From the NCBI GenBank assembly GCA_002339265.1, contig DDKG01000018.1:1-31845 (forward strand): DNA of 31,845 nt, in the 5' to 3' direction. The notes below the pieces were generated by a model. That model was not told where the DNA came from. It searched no databases and saw only the letters and a program-made list of their open reading frames with translations. Shown piece after piece: positions 8,418-16,678 of the stretch. This DNA comes from Massilia sp. UBA2604 (GTDB taxonomy: Bacteria > Pseudomonadota > Gammaproteobacteria > Burkholderiales > Burkholderiaceae_D). A program made the translations under genes and the position numbers. Position 1 is the first letter of the stretch; every line of letters starts with the position of its first letter.

Positions 8418-9389
8418 ATGACGACACAACGGATGAAGGCGGCGGTGTACGACAGCGCCGGGGACCCCGATGTACTGCGCTATACCGACGTCGACAGGCC
8501 TTCCTGCGGCCCGGACGAGGTGCTGGTGCGGATCGGGGCGATCTCGATCGAAGGCGGTGATTTATTGCACCGTGCAAACATGGCCCCCGAGGCGCCGAAC
8601 CACATCGTCGGCTTCGCCGCCGCCGGCGAGATCGTCGAGGTCGGCAGCGCGGTCAGCAACCGGCGGGTCGGACAGCGGGTGGCGACGGGCGCGCTGGAAG
8701 GTTCCCACGCCGAATACCGCGCCGTGCGCGCCAGCGGCACCTGGCTCGTGCCGGACGGCGTCGACGATGCCGCCGCCGCCGCGGTGCCGGTCGCTTTCGG
8801 CACCGCCTGGCACTGCGTGCACGCGCGCCTGCAACTGGCCGAAGGCAACACGCTGCTGGTGCAGGGTGGCGCCGGCATGGTGGGTCTGGCCGCCATCCAG
8901 ATCGCGCACCGGCTCGGCGCCCGGGTGATCGCCACCGTGTCGGGCCAGGAGCGCACTGCCCGCCTGCGGACTCTGGGGCTGGACGAGGCGATCGATCACC
9001 GCAGCCAGGACGTCGTGGCCGTGGTGCGTGAGCTGACGGCCGGACGCGGCGTCGACGCCGTCATCGATCCGGTCGGCTCTACGCTGCCCCAGTCGTTCGA
9101 GGCGCTCAAGGAGCAGGGGCGGCTGGTCTTCGTGGGCAATGTCGGCGGTTCGCTCAATCCGGACCTGTTTCCGGCCATGGGCAAGAACCTTACGCTGCAT
9201 GGCGTATTCTTCGGCGCGCTGTGGGAGCGGCCCGAGGTGTCGGCCACGATCGAGGCCATCCTCGCGGACGTCGCGGCGGGCAAGCTCGAGGTCGTCATCG
9301 ACCGCCGCTTCCCGCTGGCCGAGGCCGCGGCAGCCCATCGCCATGCGGAGCAGGGCGGGATACTAGGTCGCACCGTGATGGTGCCCTGA
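8418..9389 (+). CDS. Zinc-independent quinone oxidoreductase-like MDR protein
   Basis: A 323-aa NAD(P)H-dependent oxidoreductase of the medium-chain dehydrogenase/reductase superfamily, quinone reductase (zeta-crystallin) branch. The GroES-like N-terminal domain (MKAAVYDSAGDPDVLRYTDV..., GFAAAGEIVEVGSAV) is followed by a Rossmann domain with the nucleotide motif GGAGMVGLAAIQIAHRLGAR at about residues 150-170 and a C-terminal GKLEVVIDRRFPLAEAAAAH. The structural zinc cysteines of alcohol dehydrogenases are absent, as expected for this branch. ATG 8418 follows GGAG at 8409-8412 by 5 bases; a longer open frame back to 8262 reads into the divergent mprF start region and is unlikely to be coding. 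Physiological substrate unknown. Confidence 0.93.
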   Translation: MTTQRMKAAVYDSAGDPDVLRYTDVDRPSCGPDEVLVRIGAISIEGGDLLHRANMAPEAPNHIVGFAAAGEIVEVGSAVSNRRVGQRVATGALEGSHAEYRAVRASGTWLVPDGVDDAAAAAVPVAFGTAWHCVHARLQLAEGNTLLVQGGAGMVGLAAIQIAHRLGARVIATVSGQERTARLRTLGLDEAIDHRSQDVVAVVRELTAGRGVDAVIDPVGSTLPQSFEALKEQGRLVFVGNVGGSLNPDLFPAMGKNLTLHGVFFGALWERPEVSATIEAILADVAAGKLEVVIDRRFPLAEAAAAHRHAEQGGILGRTVMVP

Positions 9390-9411
9390 GCTGATCGGCG
9401 GCAGGCGTGGC

Positions 9412-9440
9412 CCATTGCCGATGCTATTATCGGACAATGG
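9412..9440 (+). repeat. Inverted repeat overlapping the sensor kinase start codon
   Basis: CCATTGCCGAT at 9412-9422 pairs with ATCGGACAATGG at 9429-9440, leaving one unpaired base (A9434) and a six-base loop GCTATT. The right arm contains the ATG at 9437-9439, so the hairpin would hide the start codon in RNA, or the dyad could be an operator. Confidence 0.75.
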
Positions 9441-12400
9441 ATACCCAGCAACTTGGCGCCGCTTGCAGACTCCCTGTCACGGCGGAATCGCGTGTGCCGG
9501 TGGTGTTGTGGCTTGGGGCGTCGATCCTGCTGTCGATCCTGCTGGCGGCGCTGGGCGTCGCGAGCGCGCATGCGGCATCGCTGGACCGCTTCGAGCACCG
9601 GCGCTGGCTGTCCTCCGACGGCGGCCCAAGCCAGGTCGGCGCCATTGCCGAAGCCGCCGACGGCTATCTCTGGCTCGGCACCAACGACTCGCTGGTGCGC
9701 TTCGACGGCCTGCGCTTCCTGCGCCAGTCGCCTGGCGTGCGCGGAGCGCCGGCCATCGTCTCGTCGCTGCTGGCGCAGGACGATATCCTGTGGGTCGGCC
9801 TGCGCAGCGGCGGCGTGGCGCCGGCGCGCAAGGGTAAGGCTTTGGTGCGCGAGCCTGGTCCCGGCGCGCCGGCGGGCGTGGTCTACGGCCTGGCGCAGGA
9901 CCGCGATGGTGCGCTCTGGGCCGCCGCCGAGGATGGCCTGGTGCGCCGCGCGGACGGCGCCTGGCGGCGTATCGGCGCGGATGACGGGATTGCATTCAGC
10001 AGCGCGCGCGCCGTGTTCGTCGACCGCGACGGCATCGTGTGGGCCGCCGGCGAGCGCCGGCTGTACTACCGGGCCCCTGGCGCACGGCGTTTCACCGACA
10101 CCGGTCTGCAGATGGCCGACGCCGGCCAGATCGCCCAGGCGCCAGATGGCGCCATCTGGCTGACCGAACGCCATGACGGCAAGATCCATCGCGTGGTGCG
10201 GAACGGCCGCGCCGTGTCGTTCGCCAGCGCGCGCCTGGATGCGCCGGCAAGCAGCCTGGCGTTCGACGGCGCCGGCGGCCTGTGGCTCGGCACCACCGGC
10301 CGCGGCCTGCTCCACGTCGCGCATCCCGACGGCGTGGAGGCGCTGGCCGGCGCCAGCCGCTTTACCGCCAGCCAGGGCCTGAGCTCGGACTTCGTCTGGC
10401 GGCTGCACCCGGACGCCGCCGGCAACCTGTGGGTCGGCACCAATGCCGGCCTGGATCGCTTTCGGCCGCGCATCCTGGCGCCATCGGCATTTCCGCCCGG
10501 CGCGCTGAACGTGGCGCTGGCCGCCGGCGACGACGGCAGCCTGTGGGGCGGGCCAGGCAGCGGGTCGGCGCTGCGCCTGCAGGACGGCCGCGCGCAGGCG
10601 CTGGCCATGCCGGCGCCGGTCAACAGCGCGATCCGCGACCTTGACGGCGGCATCTGGATGGCCGGTCCGGCCGGCATCTGGCGCGCGCATGGGACGGATC
10701 TGGTATTCGTTGCCGACCTGCCGCCCGGCGCGACCGGCCAGGCGCCGGTGCGCGCGATGGCGCGCGATGCGCGAGGAGCGCTGTGGGTGTCGATCAACAA
10801 GGTCGGCCTGTTCCGGCTCGAGGCGCAAGGTTGGGCGCGGGTCGCCGGCACGCCGGATGGCGCCAGCCAGCGCATGCCGGTCAGCGCGCTGGCCGGGTCC
10901 GATGGCTGGCTGTGGTTCGGCTACCGCGACGGCCTGCTGGAGGCGCGCCGTGGCGCGCAAATGCAGCGCTGGAGCGGGCGCGAGGGCCTCGATGTCGGCC
11001 ACGTCACCGCGCTCGCCCACCATGCGGGGCGCACCTGGGTCGGCGGGCAGCACGGGCTGGCGTACGTCGAGGCCGGCCGGCTGCGCCGGCTGCCGCTGCC
11101 GGACGACGGCGCGTTCGACAATATCTACGCCATCGTCCCGGTCCCGACGGCCGATGGCGGCGCTGCCGACCTGTGGCTGCACGCCAGGGCGGGCATCTTC
11201 CAGCTCCCCGCCGCCGAGCTGCGGCGCGCCATAGCCACACCAGGTCACCGGATCCGCTACCGCTCCTTCGACGCGCTGGGCGGCCTGGCCAATGACCCGC
11301 ACCAGGTGCTGCCCCTGCCGACCGCCGTGCGCAGCGCCGACGGCCGGCTGTGGTTCTCCACCAGCGGCGGCGTGGTCTCGCTCGACCCATTGCGTTTGCC
11401 GCCAGCCGAACCCGGGCCGGCGGTCGAGATCGAGGCGGTCAGCGTCGACGGCGCCAAGGTCGCGTCCGACGTTCCGCTCAGCCTCGGGCCGCAGGTGCAG
11501 CGCATCGCCATCGACTACACGGCCCCGAGCCTGGCCGCGCCCGAGCGCCTGGGATTTCGCTACCGGCTGGACGGCTTCGATACCGACTGGGTGGAGGCCG
11601 GCCGCGCGCGCCAGGCCATCTATACCGGGCTGGCGCCGGGCGCCTACACGTTTCGAGTGATCGCCCTGAACAAGGATGGCGTGCCGAGTCCGCACGAAGC
11701 CGTCCTGTCGTTCCGGGTCGCGCAGGCCTTCTACCGCCACCCCCTGTTCCTGCTGGCCGCCGGGCTGGTGATGCTGGCCGCCTTGCGGATGGTCTACCGG
11801 GCCACGGCGCGGCGCGCCGCCGAACGCGTGCGCGACCGCCTGCAGGAACGCCACCGCGAGCGCGAGCGCATCGCGCGCGAGCTGCACGACACCCTGCTGC
11901 AGGGCGTGCATGGACTGGTGCTGCGCTTCCAGGCCGCGGCCGACATGCTGCCCCCGGGCGCTGCCGTCCGCGCGCAACTGGAACAGGCGCTGGCGCGCGC
12001 CGACCAGGTGCTGGTCGAGGGGCGCGACCGCGTGCGCGAACTGCGCGGCGGGCCGCGCGATACGCGCGAGCTGCACGAGGCGCTGGCCGCTGCGGGCGAG
12101 GAACTGGTGGCGCAGTGGGCATGCCGTTTCGGATTCACGGTCGATGGGACGGTCAGGCGCCTGCAGCCGGCCGTCCTGGACGAGATCTACCGGATCGGCA
12201 GTGAAGCGCTGCGCAACGCCTTCGCCCACGCCCGCGCCACCCGGGTTCAAGTGGACGTGGCCTACCGGCGCACGGCCTTCGTGCTGACGGTGGCGGACGA
12301 CGGCTGCGGCATCGACCCGTCCTGGCTTGCGGAACACGGCCGGCCCGACCACTGGGGCTTGCGCGGCATGCGCGAGCGCGCCGAACGCATCGGGGCCAGG

Positions 12401-12526
12401 CTGGACATCCACAGCGGCGCGGGGAAGGGCTGGCGCGGCACCCGGGTGGTGCTCACGCTGCCGGCGCGGGTGGTCTACGGGCGCCGCCCCTTGTGGCGTC
12501 CGGCTTGGTGGCGCGGTGCTCGTTGA
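9437..12526 (+). CDS. Periplasmic-propeller sensor histidine kinase (Reg_prop, Y_Y_Y, HisKA_3, HATPase_c)
   Basis: A 1029-aa membrane sensor kinase. An N-terminal signal or anchor (VLWLGASILLSILLAALGVASAHA) is followed by about 13 repeats of the form G-x-LW-x-G-T (GYLWLGTND, GGLWLGTTG, GNLWVGTNA, GWLWFGYRD, GRLWFSTSG), enough for two seven-bladed propellers in the periplasm. Next come a Y_Y_Y domain (FRYRLDGFDTDWVEAGRARQ) and a membrane segment (LFLLAAGLVMLAALRMVY). The cytoplasmic part has a HisKA_3 dimerisation helix with the phosphoacceptor His817 in ARELHDTLLQ and an ATPase domain (EALRNAFAHA, DDGCGID, HWGLRGMRER). NarL/LuxR-type regulators normally receive the phosphate, but none lies next to it. 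A GTG at 9407 is an alternative start; ATG 9437 lies in a hairpin and has no clear ribosome site. The ligand is unknown. Confidence 0.93.
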   Translation: MDTQQLGAACRLPVTAESRVPVVLWLGASILLSILLAALGVASAHAASLDRFEHRRWLSSDGGPSQVGAIAEAADGYLWLGTNDSLVRFDGLRFLRQSPGVRGAPAIVSSLLAQDDILWVGLRSGGVAPARKGKALVREPGPGAPAGVVYGLAQDRDGALWAAAEDGLVRRADGAWRRIGADDGIAFSSARAVFVDRDGIVWAAGERRLYYRAPGARRFTDTGLQMADAGQIAQAPDGAIWLTERHDGKIHRVVRNGRAVSFASARLDAPASSLAFDGAGGLWLGTTGRGLLHVAHPDGVEALAGASRFTASQGLSSDFVWRLHPDAAGNLWVGTNAGLDRFRPRILAPSAFPPGALNVALAAGDDGSLWGGPGSGSALRLQDGRAQALAMPAPVNSAIRDLDGGIWMAGPAGIWRAHGTDLVFVADLPPGATGQAPVRAMARDARGALWVSINKVGLFRLEAQGWARVAGTPDGASQRMPVSALAGSDGWLWFGYRDGLLEARRGAQMQRWSGREGLDVGHVTALAHHAGRTWVGGQHGLAYVEAGRLRRLPLPDDGAFDNIYAIVPVPTADGGAADLWLHARAGIFQLPAAELRRAIATPGHRIRYRSFDALGGLANDPHQVLPLPTAVRSADGRLWFSTSGGVVSLDPLRLPPAEPGPAVEIEAVSVDGAKVASDVPLSLGPQVQRIAIDYTAPSLAAPERLGFRYRLDGFDTDWVEAGRARQAIYTGLAPGAYTFRVIALNKDGVPSPHEAVLSFRVAQAFYRHPLFLLAAGLVMLAALRMVYRATARRAAERVRDRLQERHRERERIARELHDTLLQGVHGLVLRFQAAADMLPPGAAVRAQLEQALARADQVLVEGRDRVRELRGGPRDTRELHEALAAAGEELVAQWACRFGFTVDGTVRRLQPAVLDEIYRIGSEALRNAFAHARATRVQVDVAYRRTAFVLTVADDGCGIDPSWLAEHGRPDHWGLRGMRERAERIGARLDIHSGAGKGWRGTRVVLTLPARVVYGRRPLWRPAWWRGAR

Positions 12527-12633
12527 TTTCACGGTAGCATCGGCAGTGTGAATACGGGTAGCGCACGCCTTGTGCCCGCAGGTATTGCGACAGGAGGCGG
12601 GTGCGCCGATCGACGCTACGAGAAAGGCCAGCC

Positions 12634-13644
12634 ATGTCATCGATGTCAAGCAATCATCACACTTCCGCATCGGCGCCCGATGCGCCGCCCGTGCGCCGTC
12701 ACCGGCTGAACGTCAACGGCGAATCGCTCCACGTGATCGAGCAGGGAGAGGGGCCGGCGGTGCTGTTCTGCCACGGTTTCCCCGACACCGCCGAGACCTG
12801 GCGCAGCCAGATGCGCGCCATGGCCGGCGCGGGCTACCGTGCAGTGGCGCTCGACATGCGCGGCTTCGGCGAGAGCTTCGCCCCGCCCGACGCCAGCCAG
12901 TACACCGCCTTGCACGTCGCCGGCGACCTGGTCGGCGTGCTGGACGCCCTGAAGATCGACACCGCGGTCATCGTCGGCCATGACTGGGGCGCCGACCATG
13001 CGCAGCGCGCCGCCCTGCTGCGGCCCGACCGTTTCCGCGCCCTGGTCAGCATCAGCATTCCGTATGCCCCGCGCGGCGACGTCGACACCTGGACCGGCTT
13101 GCGCAACCAGGGGCTCGGTGAGCGTTATTACGCGCTGGACTGGCTCGCGCCAAGGCGGGAAAGCCTGTTCGCGCCGGCCTCGCAGTCGATTCCCGCGATC
13201 CTGTACTGGCTGTCGGCCAGCCCGCCCCCCGAGCAGCGCTGGGATCCGATCGATCCGGCGCGCGACATGCTGCGCCCGGCGCCGGTCGCCGCGCCGCCGT
13301 GGGCCGACCTGGACTACGTGCGCCACACGGTGCGCGCCTTCGAGAACAGCGGTTTTCGCGGCGGGCTGAATTACTACCGGGCCTCGCCCCTCACGTTCGA
13401 CCTGATGCCGGCCTTCAGGAATGCCGTCATCCGCCAGCCTTCGCTTTACGTCTGGGGCGCGGCCGACGGCCTTTGCCGGTTTTTCCATCCAACCACGCCG
13501 TCGCTGGAGGAACTGCGGCGCTTTCAGCCCGGGCTGGTCAAGCAGGTGCGGCTGGACGAGGTCGGCCACTGGGTCCAGCACGAGGCGGCGCAGCGCCTGA
13601 ACGAAGAACTCATCGGCTTCCTGGACGGGTTGAAGCCAGGCTGA
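12634..13644 (+). CDS. Epoxide hydrolase-type alpha/beta hydrolase
   Basis: A 336-aa alpha/beta-fold enzyme that by its motifs opens epoxides to diols through an aspartyl-ester intermediate. Seen: oxyanion motif HGFPDTAETWR, LDMRGFGES, nucleophile Asp117 in GHDWGADHA (Asp rather than Ser marks the epoxide hydrolase/haloalkane dehalogenase group), acid Asp278 in WGAADGLC, His312 in VGHWVQHEA, and a cap domain with the Tyr-rich LNYYR that usually supplies the ring-opening tyrosine. ATG 12634 has GAAAGG 6 bases upstream. A GTG at 12601 follows a strong AGGAGG with only 3 bases of spacing and would add 11 residues. It is predicted to be cytoplasmic. It converges with the amidotransferase gene, with a 13-base gap. 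Confidence 0.92.
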   Translation: MSSMSSNHHTSASAPDAPPVRRHRLNVNGESLHVIEQGEGPAVLFCHGFPDTAETWRSQMRAMAGAGYRAVALDMRGFGESFAPPDASQYTALHVAGDLVGVLDALKIDTAVIVGHDWGADHAQRAALLRPDRFRALVSISIPYAPRGDVDTWTGLRNQGLGERYYALDWLAPRRESLFAPASQSIPAILYWLSASPPPEQRWDPIDPARDMLRPAPVAAPPWADLDYVRHTVRAFENSGFRGGLNYYRASPLTFDLMPAFRNAVIRQPSLYVWGAADGLCRFFHPTTPSLEELRRFQPGLVKQVRLDEVGHWVQHEAAQRLNEELIGFLDGLKPG

Positions 13645-13657
13645 CGATGGGTCAGGT

Positions 13658-14377
13658 TCATGCCGCGTTCGACGCGTCGCCAGCGATCCCGTCCAGCCAG
13701 GCGTGCATGACCGACGCTGCAGCGGCGGCGAGCGGCGCTCCGGCCAGGCGGGCCTGTTCGCGCAGGCGGCGCGGATCGATGCCGGCCTGCGCCAGCTCGC
13801 TGGCGTGTCCCACCAGCCAACGCTCGATCCGGCCGGCGTCGGCCTCGAGGTGGAATTGCAGGCCCAGCACGGTGGCGCCGACGGCGAAGGCCTGGTTGCC
13901 GCAGGTCGGCGTCGAGGCCAGGCGAACGGCGCCGGGCGGGATCTCGAACTGGTCGCCGTGCCAGTGCAGCACCGGTGTCGTCCTGAGGCCGGCGAGCGCC
14001 GAGGCCTGGCCGGCCGTGGTCAGATCCAGCGGACCGAAGCCGATCTCCTTGACGCCCATCGGCGCCACGCGGGCGCCGAGTGCGCGCGCGATCAGCTGCG
14101 CCCCCAGGCAGATGCCCAGCAGCGGACGCGCCGCCGCCAGCTGTTTTCGCACCAGTTCCAGTTCCCCGGCCAGGAACGGGTAAGTGTCGTCGTCGAAGGC
14201 GCCGATCGGGCCGCCCAGCACGACCAGCAGGTCGGGCGCCACGTTGTCGAGCGCGGCCAGTTCTTCCAGCGCGGGATCGACGTAGCGCACCTGGTAGCCG
14301 CGCTCGCGCAGCACGGGTTCCAGAGTGCCCAGGTCTTCGAAATGGATGTGGCGGATGACGACGGCGGATTTGTTCAT
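13658..14377 (-). CDS. Class I glutamine amidotransferase (GMP synthase-like)
   Basis: A 239-aa stand-alone class I glutamine amidotransferase, a family that hydrolyses glutamine or gamma-glutamyl compounds. The nucleophile is Cys90 in LGICLGAQL, and the His-x-Glu of the triad is in LQFHLEAD. DLLVVLGGPIGAFDDD near residue 50 is the oxyanion strand and is typical of GMP synthase glutaminase-like proteins of unknown acceptor. ATG 14377 is chosen because GGAAAGG lies about 9 bases upstream on this strand; the open frame extends further upstream but into non-conserved sequence. There is no fused synthetase domain. The gene is divergent from the TctC-like gene. The true substrate is unknown. Confidence 0.9.
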   Translation of the reverse strand: MNKSAVVIRHIHFEDLGTLEPVLRERGYQVRYVDPALEELAALDNVAPDLLVVLGGPIGAFDDDTYPFLAGELELVRKQLAAARPLLGICLGAQLIARALGARVAPMGVKEIGFGPLDLTTAGQASALAGLRTTPVLHWHGDQFEIPPGAVRLASTPTCGNQAFAVGATVLGLQFHLEADAGRIERWLVGHASELAQAGIDPRRLREQARLAGAPLAAAAASVMHAWLDGIAGDASNAA

Positions 14378-14540
14378 GACGCAGGCCTTTCCGGCAATGT
14401 GATTTATGTCATAGGACAAAATTCTAGCATGGTAAATACAATCGGGTGACGCGGCGCGCCGGCGGGTCCGCCGAAAGGCAGAGATACGCCAGCCATGTCG
14501 ATCTGCTATCGTCGTCGGCACACCAACGAGAGGACGCCGG

Positions 14541-15527
14541 ATGCATCGACGTGTGACCAGCAAGCTCCTGCCCCTGGCCCTGGCCACGATGTTTGCCCTC
14601 GGATGGCCGGCCAGGGTGCGCGCAGTCCCGGCCGACGGCCAGCCGCTGCACATGATCGTGCCGCTCGCGCCGGGCACCACTGCCGACTTCACCGCGCGCA
14701 TCCTGGGCCAGTATTTTTCGCGGGAGTTAAGCCGGCCGGTGGTGGTCGAAAACCAGCCCAGCGCCTCCGGTGTGCCGGCGACCGCCCACATCGTGCGCGC
14801 CCCAAAGGATGGCTCGGTGCTGGGCGTGGTCGCCTCGAACCACGTCATCAATCCCGCCATGATGAGGAGGCTGCCGTTCGACCCGCTGGAGGACGTCGCG
14901 CCGATCACCGTGGTCGGCAGCTTTCCGCTGGTGCTGGTGGCGCTGCCGTCGCTGCCGGTGCGGAACGTGCAGGACCTGATCGCGCTGGCGCGCAGGCAGC
15001 CGGGCGTCCTGAACTACGGTTCCGGCGGCACCGGCAGCCTCCTGCACCTGGCCGCCGAGCTGCTGCGCGCCCAGGCGGGCGGCCTCGACGTCCAGCATGT
15101 GCCTTATAACGGCACGGCGCAGATGACGGCCGACCTGCTGCGCAGCCAGGTGCAGTTCGGCTTTCTGTCGGTGACGGTCGCGACGCCCCTGATCCGCAGC
15201 GGCAAGCTGCGCGCGCTGGGCGTGTCGACGCGGGAGCGCCCGGCCTTCCTGCCGGGCGTCCCGACCCTGGCCGAGCAGGGCTTGCCTGGCTATAGCTTCG
15301 AGGCCTGGGTGGCGCTGGTGGCGCCGAGCGGCCTGCCGCCGCACCTGGTGGCGCGCTACCACGCGCTGGCGCAGGCCGCATTGGCGACGCAGGAGGTGCG
15401 CGACGCCCTGGCGCGGCAAGGAATGACGGTGATCGGCAGCAGCCCTGGGGAGGCCTCCGCGTTCTTCGCTTCCGAGCTGGACAAATGCAGGGTCCTGGTC
15501 AGGCAGTCCGGCGCGGCGCCGGAGTGA
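14541..15527 (+). CDS. Bug/TctC-family periplasmic substrate-binding protein
   Basis: A 328-aa exported binding protein of the tripartite tricarboxylate transporter (Bug) family, which presents small carboxylates to a TctAB membrane transporter. The signal peptide is about residues 1-28 (KLLPLALATMFALGWPARVRA). Family segments are MIVPLAPGTTADFTARIL (ligand-binding loop), VVVENQPSASG, LNYGSGGTGSLLHLAAELL, VPYNGTAQMTADLL and RERPAFLPGVPTLAEQGLPGY. GAGAGGA upstream of ATG 14541 supports the start. No tctA or tctB is next to it, which is usual in Burkholderiales, where many such proteins are encoded alone. Ligand unknown. Confidence 0.95.
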   Translation: MHRRVTSKLLPLALATMFALGWPARVRAVPADGQPLHMIVPLAPGTTADFTARILGQYFSRELSRPVVVENQPSASGVPATAHIVRAPKDGSVLGVVASNHVINPAMMRRLPFDPLEDVAPITVVGSFPLVLVALPSLPVRNVQDLIALARRQPGVLNYGSGGTGSLLHLAAELLRAQAGGLDVQHVPYNGTAQMTADLLRSQVQFGFLSVTVATPLIRSGKLRALGVSTRERPAFLPGVPTLAEQGLPGYSFEAWVALVAPSGLPPHLVARYHALAQAALATQEVRDALARQGMTVIGSSPGEASAFFASELDKCRVLVRQSGAAPE

Positions 15528-15608
15528 AGTAGGGCCAGGGCGCCCCGTGCATCCGGCGGTGGGCGCGCAGCGTAACTATCCGGGAATGCTGCACCCCCTC
15601 CCACTTCC

Positions 15609-16517
15609 ATGGATGACACGATGAACAAGGCTTCCCGATACCTGCGCGCCGTCACGACCCTGCTGGCGGCGGCGGCGCTGCTGGCCACCGCCAGCGCCAG
15701 CGCCGGCGTGAGCGCTGGCGCCGACACTGCCGGCGGCACGCCCCGCTACGAAACCCTGCCCGCGGTGCCGCCGCTGCCGGCGCTGGCCGAACAGGGCCAC
15801 GTCGAGCATGCCGGCGCGCGCATCTGGTATGGCGTCGTGGGCCACGGCTCGCCCGTGATCCTGCTGCATGGCGGCCGCGCCAGCAGTCTCACCTGGGGGC
15901 ACCAGGTGCGGGCGCTGGTGGCGCGCAAGCACCGCGTGATCCTGGTCGACAGCCGCGGCCACGGCCGCAGCACGCTGGGCGAGCAGCCGCTGTCGTATGC
16001 GCTGATGGCGCGCGACGTCGCGGCGGTGATGGACCGGCTCAAGCTGCGCCGCGCCGCGGTGGCCGGCTGGAGCGACGGCGCCATCGTCGGCCTGGAACTG
16101 TCGATGCGCCAGCCGCAGCGCGTCAGCCGCCTGTTCGCCTTCGGCCCCAACGTCAACCGGCGCCACATCGAGGCGCCCCTGCCGTCGCCGGTGCTGCCGC
16201 TGATCGGCCCGCGCCTGCGCGCCGACTACGAGGCCATCGCCCCCGATCCGCAGGGCTTCCTGCGCCTGGGCGACGCGGTGGCGGCGATGCAGGCGAAGGA
16301 GCCCGACTACACCGATGCCCAGCTGGCCGCGCTGCGCGGCCCGGCGATCGCGATCGCGGCGGCCGACCACGACGAATTCATCACCATGCGCCATTTCAAG
16401 TACGCGGCCGCCACCATTCCCGACGCGCGAATGCTGGTGCTGCGCAAGGTCAGCCACTTCGCGCCGTGGCAGGATCCGGCCGGCTTCAATGAAGCCATGC
16501 TCGACTTCCTCAACTGA
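15609..16517 (+). CDS. Secreted alpha/beta hydrolase
   Basis: A 302-aa alpha/beta hydrolase with a signal peptide (about 32 residues, RYLRAVTTLLAAAALLATASASA). Seen: oxyanion strand VILLHGGRASSLTW, VDSRGHGRST, nucleophile Ser155 in AGWSDGAIVGLEL, and a late His in KVSHFAPWQDP. The nucleophile elbow and the GHGRST motif fit the general esterase/peroxidase-like group, so the reaction cannot be named. A second ATG at 15621 (MNKASRY) would give a more usual signal peptide start. The signal region is built from repeated Ala codons and holds a 10-bp inverted repeat (15694-15703 and 15712-15721). The TnpB element begins downstream. Confidence 0.92.
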   Translation: MDDTMNKASRYLRAVTTLLAAAALLATASASAGVSAGADTAGGTPRYETLPAVPPLPALAEQGHVEHAGARIWYGVVGHGSPVILLHGGRASSLTWGHQVRALVARKHRVILVDSRGHGRSTLGEQPLSYALMARDVAAVMDRLKLRRAAVAGWSDGAIVGLELSMRQPQRVSRLFAFGPNVNRRHIEAPLPSPVLPLIGPRLRADYEAIAPDPQGFLRLGDAVAAMQAKEPDYTDAQLAALRGPAIAIAAADHDEFITMRHFKYAAATIPDARMLVLRKVSHFAPWQDPAGFNEAMLDFLN

Positions 16518-16600
16518 TGCCGGCGGAGCTGAACTCTAGTAACGCGATTGATGTCTAATTGTGTGAAGTGACGGACAGCCTTGAGCACATAGGGATTCCG

Positions 16601-16626
16601 AACCGTAGACGGCGAGCACGACGGTT
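16601..16626 (+). repeat. Left-end inverted repeat of the TnpB element
   Basis: AACCGT (16601-16606) pairs with ACGGTT (16621-16626) around a 14-base loop, in the untranslated stretch upstream of tnpB. Subterminal imperfect hairpins are the ends recognised by the Y1 transposase in IS200/IS605 elements; that role is inferred here. Confidence 0.45.
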
Positions 16627-16678
16627 GTACTGCGCTTATCGAACTCGCAGCTTGACATTACCGGGTTAAAGTCATCGC

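Noticed and set aside
9477..12670. Very long open frames on the strand opposite the sensor kinase gene
   Set aside because: They lack recognisable domains, are Arg/Ala-rich and follow from the strong third-position G+C bias of the real gene.
15694..15721. 10-bp inverted repeat in the signal-peptide region of the secreted hydrolase
   Set aside because: It arises from repeated GCC/AGC-type Ala and Ser codons in a very G+C-rich stretch; no other sign of a regulatory role.
16652..16671. TTGACA as a tnpB promoter
   Set aside because: No acceptable -10 at a 16-18 base distance.
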